Shown here: positions 20,394-31,224 of the stretch, in pieces | Position numbering within the stretch: the first letter of the stretch is position 1 | Layout: every line of letters begins with the position of its first letter | Assembly: GCF_021568285.1 (NCBI RefSeq) | Contig: NZ_JAKGTQ010000004.1 | Coordinates: 186,001 to 250,000, forward strand | DNA: 64,000 bases | Source: Rheinheimera sp. UJ63 | Lineage (GTDB): Bacteria > Pseudomonadota > Gammaproteobacteria > Enterobacterales > Alteromonadaceae | Direction of reading: 5' to 3' | Notes under the pieces: generated by a model | Told to the model about the DNA's origin: nothing | Database searches by the model: none | What the model saw: the letters and a program-made list of their open reading frames with translations, nothing else | Program-made: the position numbers and the translations under genes

Positions 20394-22257
20394 CGTTGTT
20401 ATTTACCTCAGCGCTAAAATAATAGTCGAGCATTTGCCTCGCGATGGGCGCTGCGGTACTGCCACCACCACCGGTATTTTCTACTGTTACTGCAATCACG
20501 ATAGTGGGAGCATCCGCAGGGGCATAACCAATATACATGGCATTATCGCGCAGCCTTTCGTCTAACTTACTCGCATCGTATTTCGCATCTTGCGCGATAC
20601 TAACGACCTGGGCGGTACCGGTTTTCCCCCCTGAGGTATAGGCGGCACCTTTAAAGGCATTAAAAGCCGTACCTTTTTGCGTGGCAACGGTTTGCTGCAT
20701 GGCATCGCGGACCACTTGCCAATTACGAGGGTTCACAACCTGCATTACCTCTTGGGGTGTAGTGTCGATCGATTCTGTGCCCAAATCATTGCTCAGTTCC
20801 CGCACAATATGTGGTGTGGGCTGTAGGCCATTATTGAGCAGTACGGCAGTAGACACTAATAGCTGTAGCGGTGTGATGGTCCAATAGCCTTGGCCGATAC
20901 TGATGGCCACGGTATCACCATGGTACCAAGGTTGGTTATGCCGGGCGCGTTTCCAACCGCGAGAGGGCATTATCGTGTTTGATTCTTCATGAATATCAAT
21001 ACCACTTTTTTCGCCAAAGCCCATCTTTTGCATATAGTCAGATACCCGATCAATACCTAACTTAACGCCCATGTCATAGAAAAAAGTATCACAGCTTTCG
21101 ACTATCGCGGTATAGACATCAACCCAGCCGTGGCCCCAACGTTTCCAGTCGCGATAGCGATGCTCTACGCCGGGTAATTGAAAGAAACCCGGATCCCAAA
21201 TGCGCGTGTTGGCTGAAATCGTATTGGTTTCAAGCCCGAGTAGTGCTAAATGCGGTTTGATGGTTGAGGCTGGCGGATAGACACCTTGGGTGACACGGTT
21301 AATCAGCGGCCGATCGGCTGAGTTGAGCAAAGCATTATAGTTTTTACTGCTAATGCCATGCACAAATAAATTCGGATCGTAACTTGGGTTACTGTAAAAG
21401 GCTAAAATAGCACCATCGCGCGGATCCATCGCCACAATGGCGCCACGTTTTTCGAGTAAAATTTGTTGTGCGGTTAATTGCAAGCCAACATCGATATTCA
21501 GCTTAATGTTTTTACCTGAACTTGCGGGGACAGAGCGTAGCACGCGGATCAGTCGCCCACGGTTATTCACTTCGACTTCTTGATACCCCATCACGCCGTG
21601 CAATTCCGTTTCGTAAAAGCGCTCTAAGCCGATTTTACCAATATCACGAGATGCAGCATAATTGGCCAGTTGCTCGTTTTCTTCTAACTGTTTTAAATCA
21701 TTGGTATTAATGCGGCCGATATAACCGAGTGCGTGGGTAAATAAATCGCCAAAAGGATAATAGCGGCTTAAGCGGGCTTCAACGGTCACCCCAGGTAAGC
21801 GGTGCAGGTTAACTGAGATGCGCGCCACTTCTTCGTCATTTAATTGCTCTTTTAAGGCAATGCTATTAAATCGACGTTGTTGGCGAACCTCTTTTAAAAA
21901 ATTCGTTTGTTGCTCTTCACTGATCTCAATTAAGGCACTGAGTTCTTGCAGTGTGGTCGGCATATCACTGATTTGCTCGGGCACTAGCTCTAACGAGAAT
22001 ACCGGGCGGTTTTCTGCCAATAAGATGCCATTTCGGTCGGTGATTAATCCGCGATTGGGTGCCAGCGGCAACACTTTAATGCGGTTGCCTTCTGAGCGCG
22101 TTTGATAAGCTTGATAAGAGGTGACTTGCAAGTGATACATATTGACCACGATCACCGCGAACATCAGCACCACAAACACCATAGCAAACACGGCTCGATG
22201 ATTAAACAAGCGATGTTCAGCTTCGACATCCTGCATGGCCACGCGTTTTTTTAACAT
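20386..22257 (-). CDS. mrdA: Penicillin-binding protein 2
   Basis: Elongation-specific transpeptidase of the rod complex. One membrane helix near the N-terminus (about 22-42) is followed by the dimerisation/pedestal domain and the transpeptidase domain with STIK (Ser331, Lys334), SCD and KTG in [11 protein letters not shown]. The frame is open a further 38 codons upstream, but the ATG at 22257 is chosen. It lies 2 bp after the rlmH stop and gives 623 aa and an N-terminus ([20 protein letters not shown]) like other PBP2 proteins. Confidence 0.95.
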   Translation of the reverse strand: MLKKRVAMQDVEAEHRLFNHRAVFAMVFVVLMFAVIVVNMYHLQVTSYQAYQTRSEGNRIKVLPLAPNRGLITDRNGILLAENRPVFSLELVPEQISDMPTTLQELSALIEISEEQQTNFLKEVRQQRRFNSIALKEQLNDEEVARISVNLHRLPGVTVEARLSRYYPFGDLFTHALGYIGRINTNDLKQLEENEQLANYAASRDIGKIGLERFYETELHGVMGYQEVEVNNRGRLIRVLRSVPASSGKNIKLNIDVGLQLTAQQILLEKRGAIVAMDPRDGAILAFYSNPSYDPNLFVHGISSKNYNALLNSADRPLINRVTQGVYPPASTIKPHLALLGLETNTISANTRIWDPGFFQLPGVEHRYRDWKRWGHGWVDVYTAIVESCDTFFYDMGVKLGIDRVSDYMQKMGFGEKSGIDIHEESNTIMPSRGWKRARHNQPWYHGDTVAISIGQGYWTITPLQLLVSTAVLLNNGLQPTPHIVRELSNDLGTESIDTTPQEVMQVVNPRNWQVVRDAMQQTVATQKGTAFNAFKGAAYTSGGKTGTAQVVSIAQDAKYDASKLDERLRDNAMYIGYAPADAPTIVIAVTVENTGGGGSTAAPIARQMLDYYFSAEVNNNDE

Positions 22258-22259
22258 GC

Positions 22260-22730
22260 TTACTCGCGATGATAAGGGTGGTTGGTACTGATACTCCAAG
22301 CGCGATACAAGGCTTCCGCCATAACCACACGCACCATGGGGTGGGGCATGGTTAGTGCCGACAATGACCACTTGGCTTCACTGGCATCGATACAGGCAGG
22401 AGACAGACCTTCAGGTCCGCCGATCAGAAAACAAACATCTCGGCCATCATGTTGCCATTCTTGTAGTTTGCCCGACAACTGCGGGCTACTCCAGTTGGCA
22501 CCGGTAACCTCTAAGGTCACAATCCGACTACCTTTAGGCACGGCAGCCAGCATTTTTTCACCTTCGAGTTCTAAAATACGTTTGATATCAGCGTTTTTAC
22601 CACGCTTGCCGGCACTGATCTCAATTAATTCAAAAGGCATATCACGCGGAAAGCGCCGCGCATACTCCTCAAAGCCGCTTTGCACCCAACTTGGCATTTT
22701 GGTGCCAACGGCAATCAGGATTAACTTCAT
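22260..22730 (-). CDS. rlmH: 23S rRNA (pseudouridine1915-N3)-methyltransferase
   Basis: SPOUT-class methyltransferase acting on helix 69 of 23S rRNA in assembled 70S ribosomes. At 156 aa it has the expected length. The knotted SAM-binding region is visible as [10 protein letters not shown] followed by [27 protein letters not shown], and the C-terminal NHPYHR motif is intact. It sits between rsfS and mrdA as in E. coli. Confidence 0.97.
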   Translation of the reverse strand: MKLILIAVGTKMPSWVQSGFEEYARRFPRDMPFELIEISAGKRGKNADIKRILELEGEKMLAAVPKGSRIVTLEVTGANWSSPQLSGKLQEWQHDGRDVCFLIGGPEGLSPACIDASEAKWSLSALTMPHPMVRVVMAEALYRAWSISTNHPYHRE

Positions 22731-22736
22731 ACTAAG

Positions 22737-23057
22737 TTAACCGCCCCAGAGTTTTTCCAGTTGATAAAAGTTACGGCTTTCTTCCAACATAACATGGACG
22801 ACAACATCTCCAAGATCGAGCAGCACCCATTCACCTGATGCTTCACCTTCTATGCCTAATGGCTGCACGTCGATTTTTTTCACTTCGGCGGCCAAGTATC
22901 CAGCAATAGACTTGGTATGGCGGCTAGAAGTTCCTGAACAAATTACCATAAATTCAGTGACGCTTGATTTACCGCGTACATCTAACGTGACAATGTCACG
23001 GGCTTTCATATCGTCGATTTTGTCAGTAACAAAAGCAACCAGTTCGTTTGTTTGCAC
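22737..23057 (-). CDS. rsfS: Ribosomal silencing factor RsfS
   Basis: Binds L14 on the 50S subunit and blocks subunit joining in stationary phase. At 106 aa it has the family core DIVTLDVRGKSSVTEFMVI, CSGTSSRHTKSIA and GEWVLLDLGDVVVHVM. rlmH follows 6 bp downstream; nadD lies upstream with a 63-bp gap. Confidence 0.96.
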   Translation of the reverse strand: MQTNELVAFVTDKIDDMKARDIVTLDVRGKSSVTEFMVICSGTSSRHTKSIAGYLAAEVKKIDVQPLGIEGEASGEWVLLDLGDVVVHVMLEESRNFYQLEKLWGG

Positions 23058-23120
23058 CCTTGATCCTCAGTAGCAATGAAAAAGCGGCATTTTACCACAT
23101 TTTATCTAGGTAAACAGAAC

Positions 23121-23759
23121 TCAACAGCCATAGAGTGCATGTTGACGAATATATTCTAGAACTTGGGCAGGTAACATGGCTTGCACACGACGATCACTGG
23201 CAAGTTGTTGTCTGACAAAGGTGGCGCTTTCGTAAAAATCAGGGTTATCTAAAAGTAAAATTTTTCCGGCATCTTGTTGTTGCAGCTGGCTCAGCGTGGC
23301 GCCATAGCGTGCGAGTAACATGGGGGCATCACCTTGATCGGCGCTATACCCTGGGCGGCGACAAACAATTAAATGCGCCAGTTCGAGGATTTGCAGCCAT
23401 TGATGCCATTTCGTGAAATACTGTAAAGAATCCATGCCAATAATAAACGCCAGCGTGGTATCGGGTTGCTGTTGTTTCAACGCTCTTAAGCTATCGACGG
23501 TGTAACTTGGGCTAGTGCGGTTGAGCTCTAAGCGCTCCAGCCGCATAGTCGGTTCGTTAGCAATAGCCAACTTTACCATAGCGGCCCGTTGTTCACTGCT
23601 CACGCCGGGGGTCGCACGATGCGGCGGCAAATGGCAAGGCATCAACGCTAATTGCTTTAAAGCACAATGTTCAACAACGTAGCGGGCACAAGCCAGATGG
23701 CCTCGATGGATCGGATCGAAAGTGCCACCAAAGATACCGAGTAGGGGCTTAGTCATCAT
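23121..23759 (-). CDS. nadD: Nicotinate-nucleotide adenylyltransferase
   Basis: Adenylates nicotinate mononucleotide in NAD synthesis. At 212 aa it opens with the nucleotidyltransferase motif GIFGGTFDPIHRGHL (HxGH at about 18-21) and ends with the SATFVRQQL version of the family ISTxxR motif. Its start overlaps the end of holA by 11 bp, as in the conserved holA-nadD pair. Confidence 0.96.
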   Translation of the reverse strand: MMTKPLLGIFGGTFDPIHRGHLACARYVVEHCALKQLALMPCHLPPHRATPGVSSEQRAAMVKLAIANEPTMRLERLELNRTSPSYTVDSLRALKQQQPDTTLAFIIGMDSLQYFTKWHQWLQILELAHLIVCRRPGYSADQGDAPMLLARYGATLSQLQQQDAGKILLLDNPDFYESATFVRQQLASDRRVQAMLPAQVLEYIRQHALYGC

Positions 23760-24789
23760 GCTGCTGCAAAGAGAAAGTGCGTGACAGTGGATGACAGAAT
23801 AAGGTGGCCAGATGGGCCAGCGCTAAACTGGGATCGCTCATTTTGCCGGCTTTATATAAACGATCAAAGGCTGCCAGCTCTTGCAGTAAATAATCTTGCC
23901 AGCGCAGCGTCAGCCTTTTAATCGCTTGCAGATACAAAGGTTGGCGTTTTGGCCAAATAGCGAGTTGTTTAAACATGGCGCTAGTATGACCACTTTGCTG
24001 TGCTACTGAGAGTTGGCGTAACTGCAATAACTCTTTTTGTAATTGCCAAGCAATAATCACGGGCTCGGTATCTTGATCGAGCAGCCGAGTTAAGCGATGT
24101 AAGGCATCGGCACTGTGCCCTGTTAGCAAGGCATCCACCAATTGAAATACGGTATAACTGGAATGGTCAGCTAAAAAGCGACTAAATTGCTCGGCATCAA
24201 TCCGTTCATGGGGATGGGTAAGGCAAAGCTTTTCTAATTCCTGGCGCGCAGCCAGTAAATTACCCGCACAATGTTGTTGTAATAATTGCAGGGCGTCACT
24301 GGTCAGTTGCAGATTTAACTGCTGGGCTCGTTGTTGTAACCATTGCCGCTGCTGCCGCTCATCTAAAGCATATATCGGTACTTGTACTGCGCTGTTCTGC
24401 AGTTGTTTAAACCAAACCAGTTTACTCACTTCACTGTGATTACGATTGCCGTGCACTACTAAAATAATATCAGGGTGCAATTGTGCCGCGAGCTGTTTTA
24501 AGGCGTCATTGGCCGCAGCCGCTAATTTATTTTGCGCCAGTTCAAGCTCAATCAGTCGGCGCTCGGCAAACAGCGACATCGCGCTTAATTCATTTTGTAA
24601 ATCTTGCCAATCAAATTGCGCATCGGCACTAAAGCTCAAGCGTTCTAAATAGCCTTGCTGTTTAGCGGCAAGACGGATTTGCTCGATGGCTTCGAGTTTT
24701 TGCAGTGGCTCTTCACCAAACAACAAATAACAGGGTGCGAGACCCTGTTGCAGTTGTGCTGGCAGTTGATTCACGTAGAGTTTTTGCAT
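23749..24789 (-). CDS. holA: DNA polymerase III subunit delta
   Basis: Clamp-loader subunit that opens the beta sliding clamp. At 346 aa it has the usual length. Recognisable features are the YLLFGEEPLQKLEAI N-terminus, the beta-contacting region FSADAQFDWQDLQNELSAMSLF, and the C-terminal helical collar domain with DPSLALAHLATLF. It starts exactly at the lptE stop and overlaps nadD. Confidence 0.94.
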   Translation of the reverse strand: MQKLYVNQLPAQLQQGLAPCYLLFGEEPLQKLEAIEQIRLAAKQQGYLERLSFSADAQFDWQDLQNELSAMSLFAERRLIELELAQNKLAAAANDALKQLAAQLHPDIILVVHGNRNHSEVSKLVWFKQLQNSAVQVPIYALDERQQRQWLQQRAQQLNLQLTSDALQLLQQHCAGNLLAARQELEKLCLTHPHERIDAEQFSRFLADHSSYTVFQLVDALLTGHSADALHRLTRLLDQDTEPVIIAWQLQKELLQLRQLSVAQQSGHTSAMFKQLAIWPKRQPLYLQAIKRLTLRWQDYLLQELAAFDRLYKAGKMSDPSLALAHLATLFCHPLSRTFSLQQHDD

Positions 24790-25265
24790 TAGCCCAAACG
24801 CGCAAGCTGACGAATAATCCGGTTAGCCGCTTGTTGTCTAAGCTCTTTAAGCAGCAGCTCAAGCTCTTGCGCTTTGGCTAAAGCCTGATTCGGATCGTCT
24901 TGATAATCGCGGAACAGTTCAAACTGATATTTTTGTGGTTCTTGATCCGGTAGTTGGATCTGATACTCCACTTTGTAGATCAGTTCGTATTCGGCAACCT
25001 GACCATTGGCAAACAGCGATAGGGTTCGACGCTCAAGCGTGTCTTGCTGTAACACCAATGATGGCCGATTGCTTTGATAGCTGCTCAGCAGTTCAACGTC
25101 GTTTTGTTGAAAACGCTGATTAAGCAAAGCGGCTAACTCTGAATGCGCATCACTTTGCAGGTAAATGGCCGGAAATTGACTTAACGGCAAGTTACCGCGC
25201 AAGTGAAAACCGCAGCCCGTGAGCAGACTTGCGACGAAGCAAAGGCACAGCAGACGGGCCCACAT
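24789..25265 (-). CDS. lptE: LPS-assembly lipoprotein LptE
   Basis: Outer-membrane lipoprotein that plugs the LptD barrel in LPS export. At 158 aa, it has a signal peptide with lipobox LTGC, followed by the conserved GFHLRG that begins the mature protein and the LYDEEL-type repeat YELIYKVEYQI. leuS is 1 bp upstream, the standard leuS-lptE-holA arrangement. Confidence 0.94.
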   Translation of the reverse strand: MWARLLCLCFVASLLTGCGFHLRGNLPLSQFPAIYLQSDAHSELAALLNQRFQQNDVELLSSYQSNRPSLVLQQDTLERRTLSLFANGQVAEYELIYKVEYQIQLPDQEPQKYQFELFRDYQDDPNQALAKAQELELLLKELRQQAANRIIRQLARLG

Positions 25266-25266
25266 A

Positions 25267-27852
25267 TTACGCTACCACCAAGTTAAGTAACTTACCGGGA
25301 ACGTAAATGATTTTACGCGTTTCGCCTTCCGCTAAGTAACGTTGCACATTGTCATCTAACTTTGCCATCTCGAGTACTTGCTGTTGGCTGGCATCGGCAG
25401 GCACGGTGATTTTTGCCCGTACTTTACCGTTAATTTGTACCACTACCAGCTTTTCATCTTCAACCAGAGCTGCGCTGTCTACTTGTGGCCAAGTGGCTTG
25501 CTCAATAGCTTGCTGATGGCCCAACTGTGCCCACAAGTATTGTGCAACATGAGGGGTGATCGGGTTAAGCAGTTGCAATAGCGCAGTGCAGGCTTCGCGC
25601 ATGACGGCGCGGTCTAGCGGGCTGGCTAAACTGGCTTTTTGTAATTTATTGGTCAGTTCCATTACCGCTGCAATTGCCGTGTTAAAGGTATAACGGCGGC
25701 CGATATCATCGGTCACTTTGGCAATGGTTTTATGCAGTTCACGGCGCAGTAATTTTTGTTGGTCGTTCAACGCACTGATCTCTAATGCACCCGGTTCACC
25801 TGCCGCTTGCACATCGCTGATTAAGCTGTAAACCCGTTTGATAAAACGGTGCGCGCCTTCAACGGCCGAATCAGACCATTCTAACGTTTGCTCTGGCGGT
25901 GCGGTAAACATCATGAATAAGCGCACGGTATCGGCACCATATTGGTCGATCACTTTTTGCGGATCGATGCCATTGTTTTTCGACTTTGACATCTTGCTCA
26001 TACCGGCAGATAACACGGGCAGGCCATCGGCTTTTAGTGTCGACTGAATGATCCGGCCTTTTTCATCCCGCTCAATGTGCACATCTTGCGGTGAGAACCA
26101 GATTTGGCCGCCATTTTCAGCTTCGCGGTAAAAGGTTTCAGCCAGAACCATACCTTGACATAACAGGCGTTTGAAAGGCTCATCACACTGCACTAAGCCA
26201 ACGTCACGCAACAGTTTATGGAAGAAACGCGCATACAATAAATGCAGGATAGCGTGTTCGATACCGCCAATGTATTGATCGACGGGCAGCCAGTAGTTGG
26301 CTTTTGCGGGATCAAGCATGGCTTGATCGTAATCAGGGCTGCAATAGCGGGCGTAATACCAGCTCGATTCCATAAAGGTATCGAAGGTATCGGTTTCATG
26401 AAACGCAACCTGACCCTGATAATCGGTTTTTGCCCACTCGGCGTCAGCTTTGATGGGTGAGGTCACACCATTCATTACCACGTCTTCGGGCAAAATAACC
26501 GGTAAACGATCGGCCGGCACCGGCACAACAGAACCGTCTTCTAGGTTCAGCATCGGGATCGGTGTGCCCCAATAACGTTGCCGTGACACACCCCAATCGC
26601 GCAGGCGATAGTTAACCTTAACATCACCCTTACCTAGGGTGGCTAGCTTGGCAGCAATGGCGTTAAAGGCGTCTTGAAACGCTAAACCATCAAACTCGGC
26701 TGAGTTTACCAAAATGCCTTTTTCAGTATAGGCTTGGCTGTTTAGATCGGTCACACTGCCATCGGCAGCCGTGACAACTTGTTTAATTGGCAGTTGATAC
26801 TTGCTGGCAAATTCATAATCGCGCTGATCATGCCCCGGCACTGCCATGACAGCCCCTGAACCGTAGTCCATTAAAACAAAGTTAGCGACCCATACCGGGA
26901 CTTGCTCGCCCGTTAACGGATGTATCGCGAAAATACCGGTAGCGCAGCCTTTTTTCTCCATGGTTGCGAGTTCGGCTTCGGCCATCTTGCCGCCTTTGAT
27001 TTCTTCAATAAAGGCTGCCAGGGTGCTATTAGTTTTAGCGGCTTGCTGCGCTAAAGGATGCTGTGCCGCCACGGCCACGTAAGTAACGCCGTAAAGGGTG
27101 TCTGGGCGCGTGGTGTAAACTTCTAATTCACCGTCTTGACCGGCAATGTCAAAACGAATATTGATGCCTTCAGAACGACCAATCCAGTTTTTCTGCATGG
27201 TGCGTACTTGCTCTGGCCATTCGGTCAGTTGCTCTAAATCTGCTAATAACTCTTCTGCATATTCGGTAATGCGGATAAACCACTGAGCCAGTTCGCGTTG
27301 CTCAACCAGCGCGCCTGAGCGCCAACCGCGACCATCAATAACTTGTTCGTTAGCCAACACACATTGATCAACGGGATCCCAGTTAACCGTGGCCATTTTT
27401 TTGTAAACTAAACCTTTTTCATACAGCTTGGTAAAAAACCATTGTTCCCAGCGGTAGTAATCCGGTTTACACGTCGCCACTTCGCGATCCCAGTCGTAGC
27501 CAAAACCTAACCGCTTCAGCTGCGTTTTCATATAATCAATATTTTCGTACGTCCACTTAGCCGGCGCCGTTTTATGGTTAATCGCGGCATTTTCGGCCGG
27601 TAAACCAAACGCATCCCAACCCATAGGCTGCATGACGTTTTTACCTTGCATCCGCTGAAAACGGCTGACAACATCGCCGATGGTATAGTTACGCACATGG
27701 CCCATATGCAAACGGCCACTGGGATAAGGAAACATCGAGAGACAGTAAAACTTTTCTTTATTAGGATCTTCCGTTACTTTAAAGGCGTTAGTGTCTTGCC
27801 ACTGTTGTTGCAGGGTGGTCTCAATTTGCTGAGGATTATATTGCTGTTGCAT
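25267..27852 (-). CDS. leuS: Leucyl-tRNA synthetase
   Basis: Class I aminoacyl-tRNA synthetase charging tRNA-Leu. At 861 aa it matches E. coli LeuRS (860). It has the HIGH-type motif HMGH at 49-52, a CP1 editing domain (about 225-415; [16 protein letters not shown]), the leucine-specific region and KMSKS at about residue 620. The ATG has no obvious strong ribosome-binding site, but the [12 protein letters not shown]-terminus is family-like. It starts the leftward operon through lipA and is divergent from ybeL. Confidence 0.98.
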   Translation of the reverse strand: MQQQYNPQQIETTLQQQWQDTNAFKVTEDPNKEKFYCLSMFPYPSGRLHMGHVRNYTIGDVVSRFQRMQGKNVMQPMGWDAFGLPAENAAINHKTAPAKWTYENIDYMKTQLKRLGFGYDWDREVATCKPDYYRWEQWFFTKLYEKGLVYKKMATVNWDPVDQCVLANEQVIDGRGWRSGALVEQRELAQWFIRITEYAEELLADLEQLTEWPEQVRTMQKNWIGRSEGINIRFDIAGQDGELEVYTTRPDTLYGVTYVAVAAQHPLAQQAAKTNSTLAAFIEEIKGGKMAEAELATMEKKGCATGIFAIHPLTGEQVPVWVANFVLMDYGSGAVMAVPGHDQRDYEFASKYQLPIKQVVTAADGSVTDLNSQAYTEKGILVNSAEFDGLAFQDAFNAIAAKLATLGKGDVKVNYRLRDWGVSRQRYWGTPIPMLNLEDGSVVPVPADRLPVILPEDVVMNGVTSPIKADAEWAKTDYQGQVAFHETDTFDTFMESSWYYARYCSPDYDQAMLDPAKANYWLPVDQYIGGIEHAILHLLYARFFHKLLRDVGLVQCDEPFKRLLCQGMVLAETFYREAENGGQIWFSPQDVHIERDEKGRIIQSTLKADGLPVLSAGMSKMSKSKNNGIDPQKVIDQYGADTVRLFMMFTAPPEQTLEWSDSAVEGAHRFIKRVYSLISDVQAAGEPGALEISALNDQQKLLRRELHKTIAKVTDDIGRRYTFNTAIAAVMELTNKLQKASLASPLDRAVMREACTALLQLLNPITPHVAQYLWAQLGHQQAIEQATWPQVDSAALVEDEKLVVVQINGKVRAKITVPADASQQQVLEMAKLDDNVQRYLAEGETRKIIYVPGKLLNLVVA

Positions 27853-28004
27853 TTACGTCTTCCAGAAAAGTCTTAGTGCGGGCCTGAGCGGTTGCAGTTC
27901 GCAAGGTTCGGGCAAAATTCGCTATAGCATACCTTAGGCGGGTTTTGACAACAATAAGCAGCATCTTGTCTATACTTGATTTAACGCGCTAAAAGGAGTT
28001 TGAA

Positions 28005-28469
28005 ATGGCTGAATTTAAAAAGAAGTACCAACAATGGCTGGCCGAGCTAACCGACACCCTTGAACAGGCCGGTCAACGTCAGCTCGATAATATGCTGGAG
28101 TTCAGTGAAATATTGCAGGCCTACCTTAAAGCCGGTAAGGATCTCAGTGCTTATGAAAGCCAATTGTTTGTCGAAACACTGAAACAACAATGGCAAGCGG
28201 CGAATACGGCGGAGCAGGCGCCATCGATGTGGAGCGAGGAATTATGGCAGCAGCTTAGCCAAATTACTGATCGCACTCAGGTCGAATGGGTTGAACTGTT
28301 AGAAGATTTCAATCATCAAGGTGTTTATTATCAAGGAGAATATGTTGGCATGGGGCGCTATCGTTGTAGCGAGTGTCAGCAGAGTATTGATTACACTCAC
28401 CCAGCTGAATTGCTGTGTTGTGCCACGTGTGGTGGTGTGCAATTTTTCCGAGATGGCTTGCCAGTTTAA
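28005..28469 (+). CDS. ybeL: Zinc-ribbon protein YbeL family (DUF1451)
   Basis: A 154-aa protein with a helical, acidic N-terminal two-thirds and a C-terminal zinc ribbon formed by CSEC (about 121-124) and CATC (about 141-144). E. coli ybeL is likewise a neighbour of leuS. The function is unknown. Start supported by AAGGAG 6 bp upstream of the ATG. A candidate promoter with TTGACA at 27945-27950 lies upstream, but the spacing to TATACT (27971-27976) is long. Confidence 0.9.
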   Translation: MAEFKKKYQQWLAELTDTLEQAGQRQLDNMLEFSEILQAYLKAGKDLSAYESQLFVETLKQQWQAANTAEQAPSMWSEELWQQLSQITDRTQVEWVELLEDFNHQGVYYQGEYVGMGRYRCSECQQSIDYTHPAELLCCATCGGVQFFRDGLPV

Positions 28470-28515
28470 CCCGTATGGTCATGCCATAGCCTTTAACGGC
28501 AAAAAACTGTACAAT

Positions 28516-28681
28516 CTCGCCCCTATTTTAATCTTGAGCCGCGTGATACACGGGGCGAGTGAACGAGGATAGACCGGTGTAACACTGATCAATTGAAGCT
28601 AAGCAGCGCTAATCTGCTGTTTCAACATTAAAGCTCGCCTTAGATGGCGCGACATTGTTACAACAGACAATTTAGTCTGTT
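28516..28681 (+). promoter_or_regulatory. Structured leader upstream of the SulP gene
   Basis: The 229-bp gap before the transporter contains four inverted repeats in series. These are CTCGCCCC/GGGGCGAG (28516-28523, 28552-28559), AGCAG/CTGCT (28602-28618), CGCC/GGCG (28636-28649) and AACAGAC/GTCTGTT (28662-28681). None is followed by a T-tract, so they are not ordinary terminators. The 5' arm of the last hairpin could also pair with TCTGTT at 28695-28700, next to the GGA of the ribosome-binding site. This suggests a leader RNA that controls translation; no known riboswitch class is recognised. Confidence 0.4.
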
Positions 28682-28710
28682 CCCTCTTATTACTTCTGTT
28701 GGATATTTCT

Positions 28711-30195
28711 ATGCTAAGTTCAATTCGTCAAAACTGGTTTTCGAACACCAGAGGCGATGTGTTATCAGCGTTAGTGGTTGCACTGGCTCTAATCCCTGAG
28801 GCGATCGCCTTTTCTATCATTGCCGGTGTGGATCCTAAAGTCGGTTTGTATGCCTCTTTTTGTATTGCGGTAATAACGGCTTTTGCCGGCGGTCGTCCAG
28901 CGATGATTTCTGCCGCGACCGGTGCCATGGCACTGTTAATGATTACCCTGGTGCGTGAGCATGGTTTGGAATATTTGCTGGCCGCCACCTTATTAACGGG
29001 TGTACTGCAAATTGCCTTTGGCCTTTGTAAGTTAGGTGAGTTGATGCGCTTTGTCTCGCGCTCGGTGGTGACCGGTTTTGTGAATGCCTTAGCTATTCTT
29101 ATTTTTATGGCACAACTTCCTGAGCTGACTGGCGAGCATGGCACCACCTTGGTATACGGCATGACTGCGCTGGGCTTGGCGATTATTTATTTGTTTCCTT
29201 ACGTTACCAAGGCCATTCCCTCGCCATTAGTTTGTATCGTGGTATTAACCGCCATTGCCGTGTACTTCGGTTTAGATATTCGTAATGTGGCGGATATGGG
29301 CGAACTGCCAGACAGCTTGCCTATTTTCTTATGGCCTGACGTACCGCTAAATATTGAAACACTGGTTATTATCTTCCCTTACGCGTTAGCCTTGGCCATT
29401 GTCGGTTTATTAGAGTCACTGATGACGGCCACCATCGTTGATGATTTAACCGATACCAGCAGTAACAAAAACCGTGAATGTGTCGGCCAAGGTGTGGCAA
29501 ACATTGGTTCAGGTTTATTAGGGGGTATGGCCGGTTGTGCGATGATTGGTCAATCCGTTATTAACGTCAAATCAGGTGGCCGTACTCGTTTATCTACCTT
29601 ATTGGCAGGTGTTTTCTTATTGATTTTTATCGTATTTCTGAGTGATTATGTTGGCATGATCCCAATGGCAGCCTTAGTGGCGATTATGATAATGGTATCC
29701 ATTGGTACCTTTAGTTGGGCTTCAGTTAAAGATCTGCAAAAACACCCGAAAAGCTCATCAGTGGTGATGATTGCCACGGTATTGGTGGTGGTATTTACCC
29801 ATAACTTGGCTTACGGTGTGTTAGTGGGTGTGTTGTTAAGTGCGCTATTCTTCGCTAATAAAGTGGGGCAAATTCTGGCGATTACTGCTGAGTTATCAGC
29901 CGATGGTCATCAGCGTACTTACCGTGTCGTTGGCCAAGTGTTCTTTACCTCGGCTGAGCAATTTATTGCCAGTTTTGACTTTAAAGAAGCCATAGAGAAG
30001 GTGCAGATTGATGTTAGCCGCGCGCATTTTTGGGATATTACCGCCATAAGCTCTTTAGACAAGGTGGTACTCAAATTCCGCCGTGAAGGGACTGAAGTCG
30101 AGTTGCTGGGCTTAAATGCTGCCAGTGCGACACTGGTTGATAAATTTGCGGTGCATAATCGTCCTGATGCCATAGAAAAGTTGATGGGTCATTAA
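28711..30195 (+). CDS. SulP-family anion transporter with STAS-like domain
   Basis: Inner-membrane SulP/SLC26-type carrier of 494 aa with about 10-12 hydrophobic segments. The N-terminal SulP signature region is present ([20 protein letters not shown], then GLYASF). A C-terminal cytoplasmic STAS-like domain starts at about residue 405 ([18 protein letters not shown]). Substrate cannot be read from sequence: bicarbonate, sulfate or another anion is possible. The ATG at 28711, 8 bp after GGA, is preferred over the TTG at 28699. UspA follows after 13 bp, a recurrent SulP-UspA pairing, and NhaD lies further downstream, suggesting ion or pH homeostasis. Confidence 0.88.
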   Translation: MLSSIRQNWFSNTRGDVLSALVVALALIPEAIAFSIIAGVDPKVGLYASFCIAVITAFAGGRPAMISAATGAMALLMITLVREHGLEYLLAATLLTGVLQIAFGLCKLGELMRFVSRSVVTGFVNALAILIFMAQLPELTGEHGTTLVYGMTALGLAIIYLFPYVTKAIPSPLVCIVVLTAIAVYFGLDIRNVADMGELPDSLPIFLWPDVPLNIETLVIIFPYALALAIVGLLESLMTATIVDDLTDTSSNKNRECVGQGVANIGSGLLGGMAGCAMIGQSVINVKSGGRTRLSTLLAGVFLLIFIVFLSDYVGMIPMAALVAIMIMVSIGTFSWASVKDLQKHPKSSSVVMIATVLVVVFTHNLAYGVLVGVLLSALFFANKVGQILAITAELSADGHQRTYRVVGQVFFTSAEQFIASFDFKEAIEKVQIDVSRAHFWDITAISSLDKVVLKFRREGTEVELLGLNAASATLVDKFAVHNRPDAIEKLMGH

Positions 30196-30208
30196 CAGGA
30201 GTAATTCC

Positions 30209-31057
30209 ATGACACAATTTGTTATCGCTTGTATCGATCCTTCGCCGTATGCTGAAGCCGTTTGTGATTATGCCGTCTGGGCCGCCAAACAACTGCAAGC
30301 CCCCTTAACGATGTTGCATGCCATTGATAAAGCGCAGCATACGCAAACGCCTGATCTGAGTGGCAGTATTGGTTTAGGTTCACAAGAAGTGTTATTGCAG
30401 CAATTAGCTGAGTTAGATGAAAAACACAGTAAGTTAGCACTAGAGCGTGGCCGTTTAATGTTAGATGCGGCCAAAGCCCGTGCAGAGCAAGCCGGCGTTG
30501 CCAGCGTTGATGAACGTTTACGCCATGGCAGCTTAGTCGAGTCGTTAAAAGCAACAGAAGACGACACGCGACTAGTGGTGATGGGTAAGCGGGGCTTAAG
30601 CAGCGCCGATGCACACGGTCAATTGGGCTTACATGTTGAGCAAGTGATCCGCAGTTTGCATCGGCCTATTTTGCTCACCCAACAACACTTTAAAACGCCG
30701 CAGCGCATTATGTTAGCGTTTGATGGTAGTGCTACTGCGCAAAAAAGTTTAGACATGCTCGCTGCTAGCCCATTGTGTAAAGGTTTACCGGTGCATTTAG
30801 TGTTTGCCGGTATGCCTGAGCAGGCGCCAGCGCTAGATGAAGCCGCGATCTTGCTGCAACAAGCGGGTTTTGAAACGAAAACCGCAGTGGTTGCGGGCGA
30901 TCCAGAAGAAGTACTGCACCAGTACCAACAAGAGCATCATATTGATTTGTTGATTATGGGCGCTTATGGCCATTCGCGGATCCGTCAGTTTATCGTCGGC
31001 AGTACTACGACCGCGATGTTAAGTAAGGCGAAATGCTCGTTACTGATCCTGCGCTAA
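30209..31057 (+). CDS. Tandem universal stress protein (UspA family)
   Basis: Cytosolic protein of 282 aa with two Usp domains (about 1-150 and 158-282). The C-terminal domain has the nucleotide-binding pattern GAYGHSRIRQFIVGSTT; the N-terminal domain has a degenerate version (GKRGLSSADAHGQLG). The gene has a clear CAGGAG ribosome-binding site and is probably co-transcribed with the SulP transporter. A regulatory or stress-sensing role toward the transporter is inference from the pairing. Confidence 0.9.
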   Translation: MTQFVIACIDPSPYAEAVCDYAVWAAKQLQAPLTMLHAIDKAQHTQTPDLSGSIGLGSQEVLLQQLAELDEKHSKLALERGRLMLDAAKARAEQAGVASVDERLRHGSLVESLKATEDDTRLVVMGKRGLSSADAHGQLGLHVEQVIRSLHRPILLTQQHFKTPQRIMLAFDGSATAQKSLDMLAASPLCKGLPVHLVFAGMPEQAPALDEAAILLQQAGFETKTAVVAGDPEEVLHQYQQEHHIDLLIMGAYGHSRIRQFIVGSTTTAMLSKAKCSLLILR

Positions 31058-31102
31058 GGGGTTAGAGATCAAAACCGTTAAGACTAAAAGCTAGCGACAA
31101 TT

Positions 31103-31135
31103 TAGCGTGCAGAGCAGAATTAGCTCTGCACGCTA
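31103..31135 (+). other. Long perfect hairpin between uspA and nhaD
   Basis: TAGCGTGCAGAGC and GCTCTGCACGCTA form a 13-bp perfect stem with a 7-nt loop, 45 bp after uspA. No T-tract follows on either strand. A smaller GGGC/GCCC hairpin (31144-31160) and a G/C-rich segment run up to the nhaD ribosome-binding region. This may be the 3' end of the SulP-uspA transcript or part of an nhaD leader RNA. Confidence 0.5.
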
Positions 31136-31224
31136 TGAAAAAAGGGCGTATCATATGCCCTCAATACCAGCGCTGAGGCGCAGGTAGAGACCCCCCGCAT
31201 AAATTGACCTAAATAGAAGCCATC

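Noticed and set aside
22282-22740. 152-aa plus-strand ORF
   Set aside because: Entirely antisense to rlmH, which has full-length family match.
27945-27976. Consensus sigma-70 promoter for ybeL
   Set aside because: TTGACA and TATACT are both good boxes, but the 20-bp spacer is too long for a confident call.
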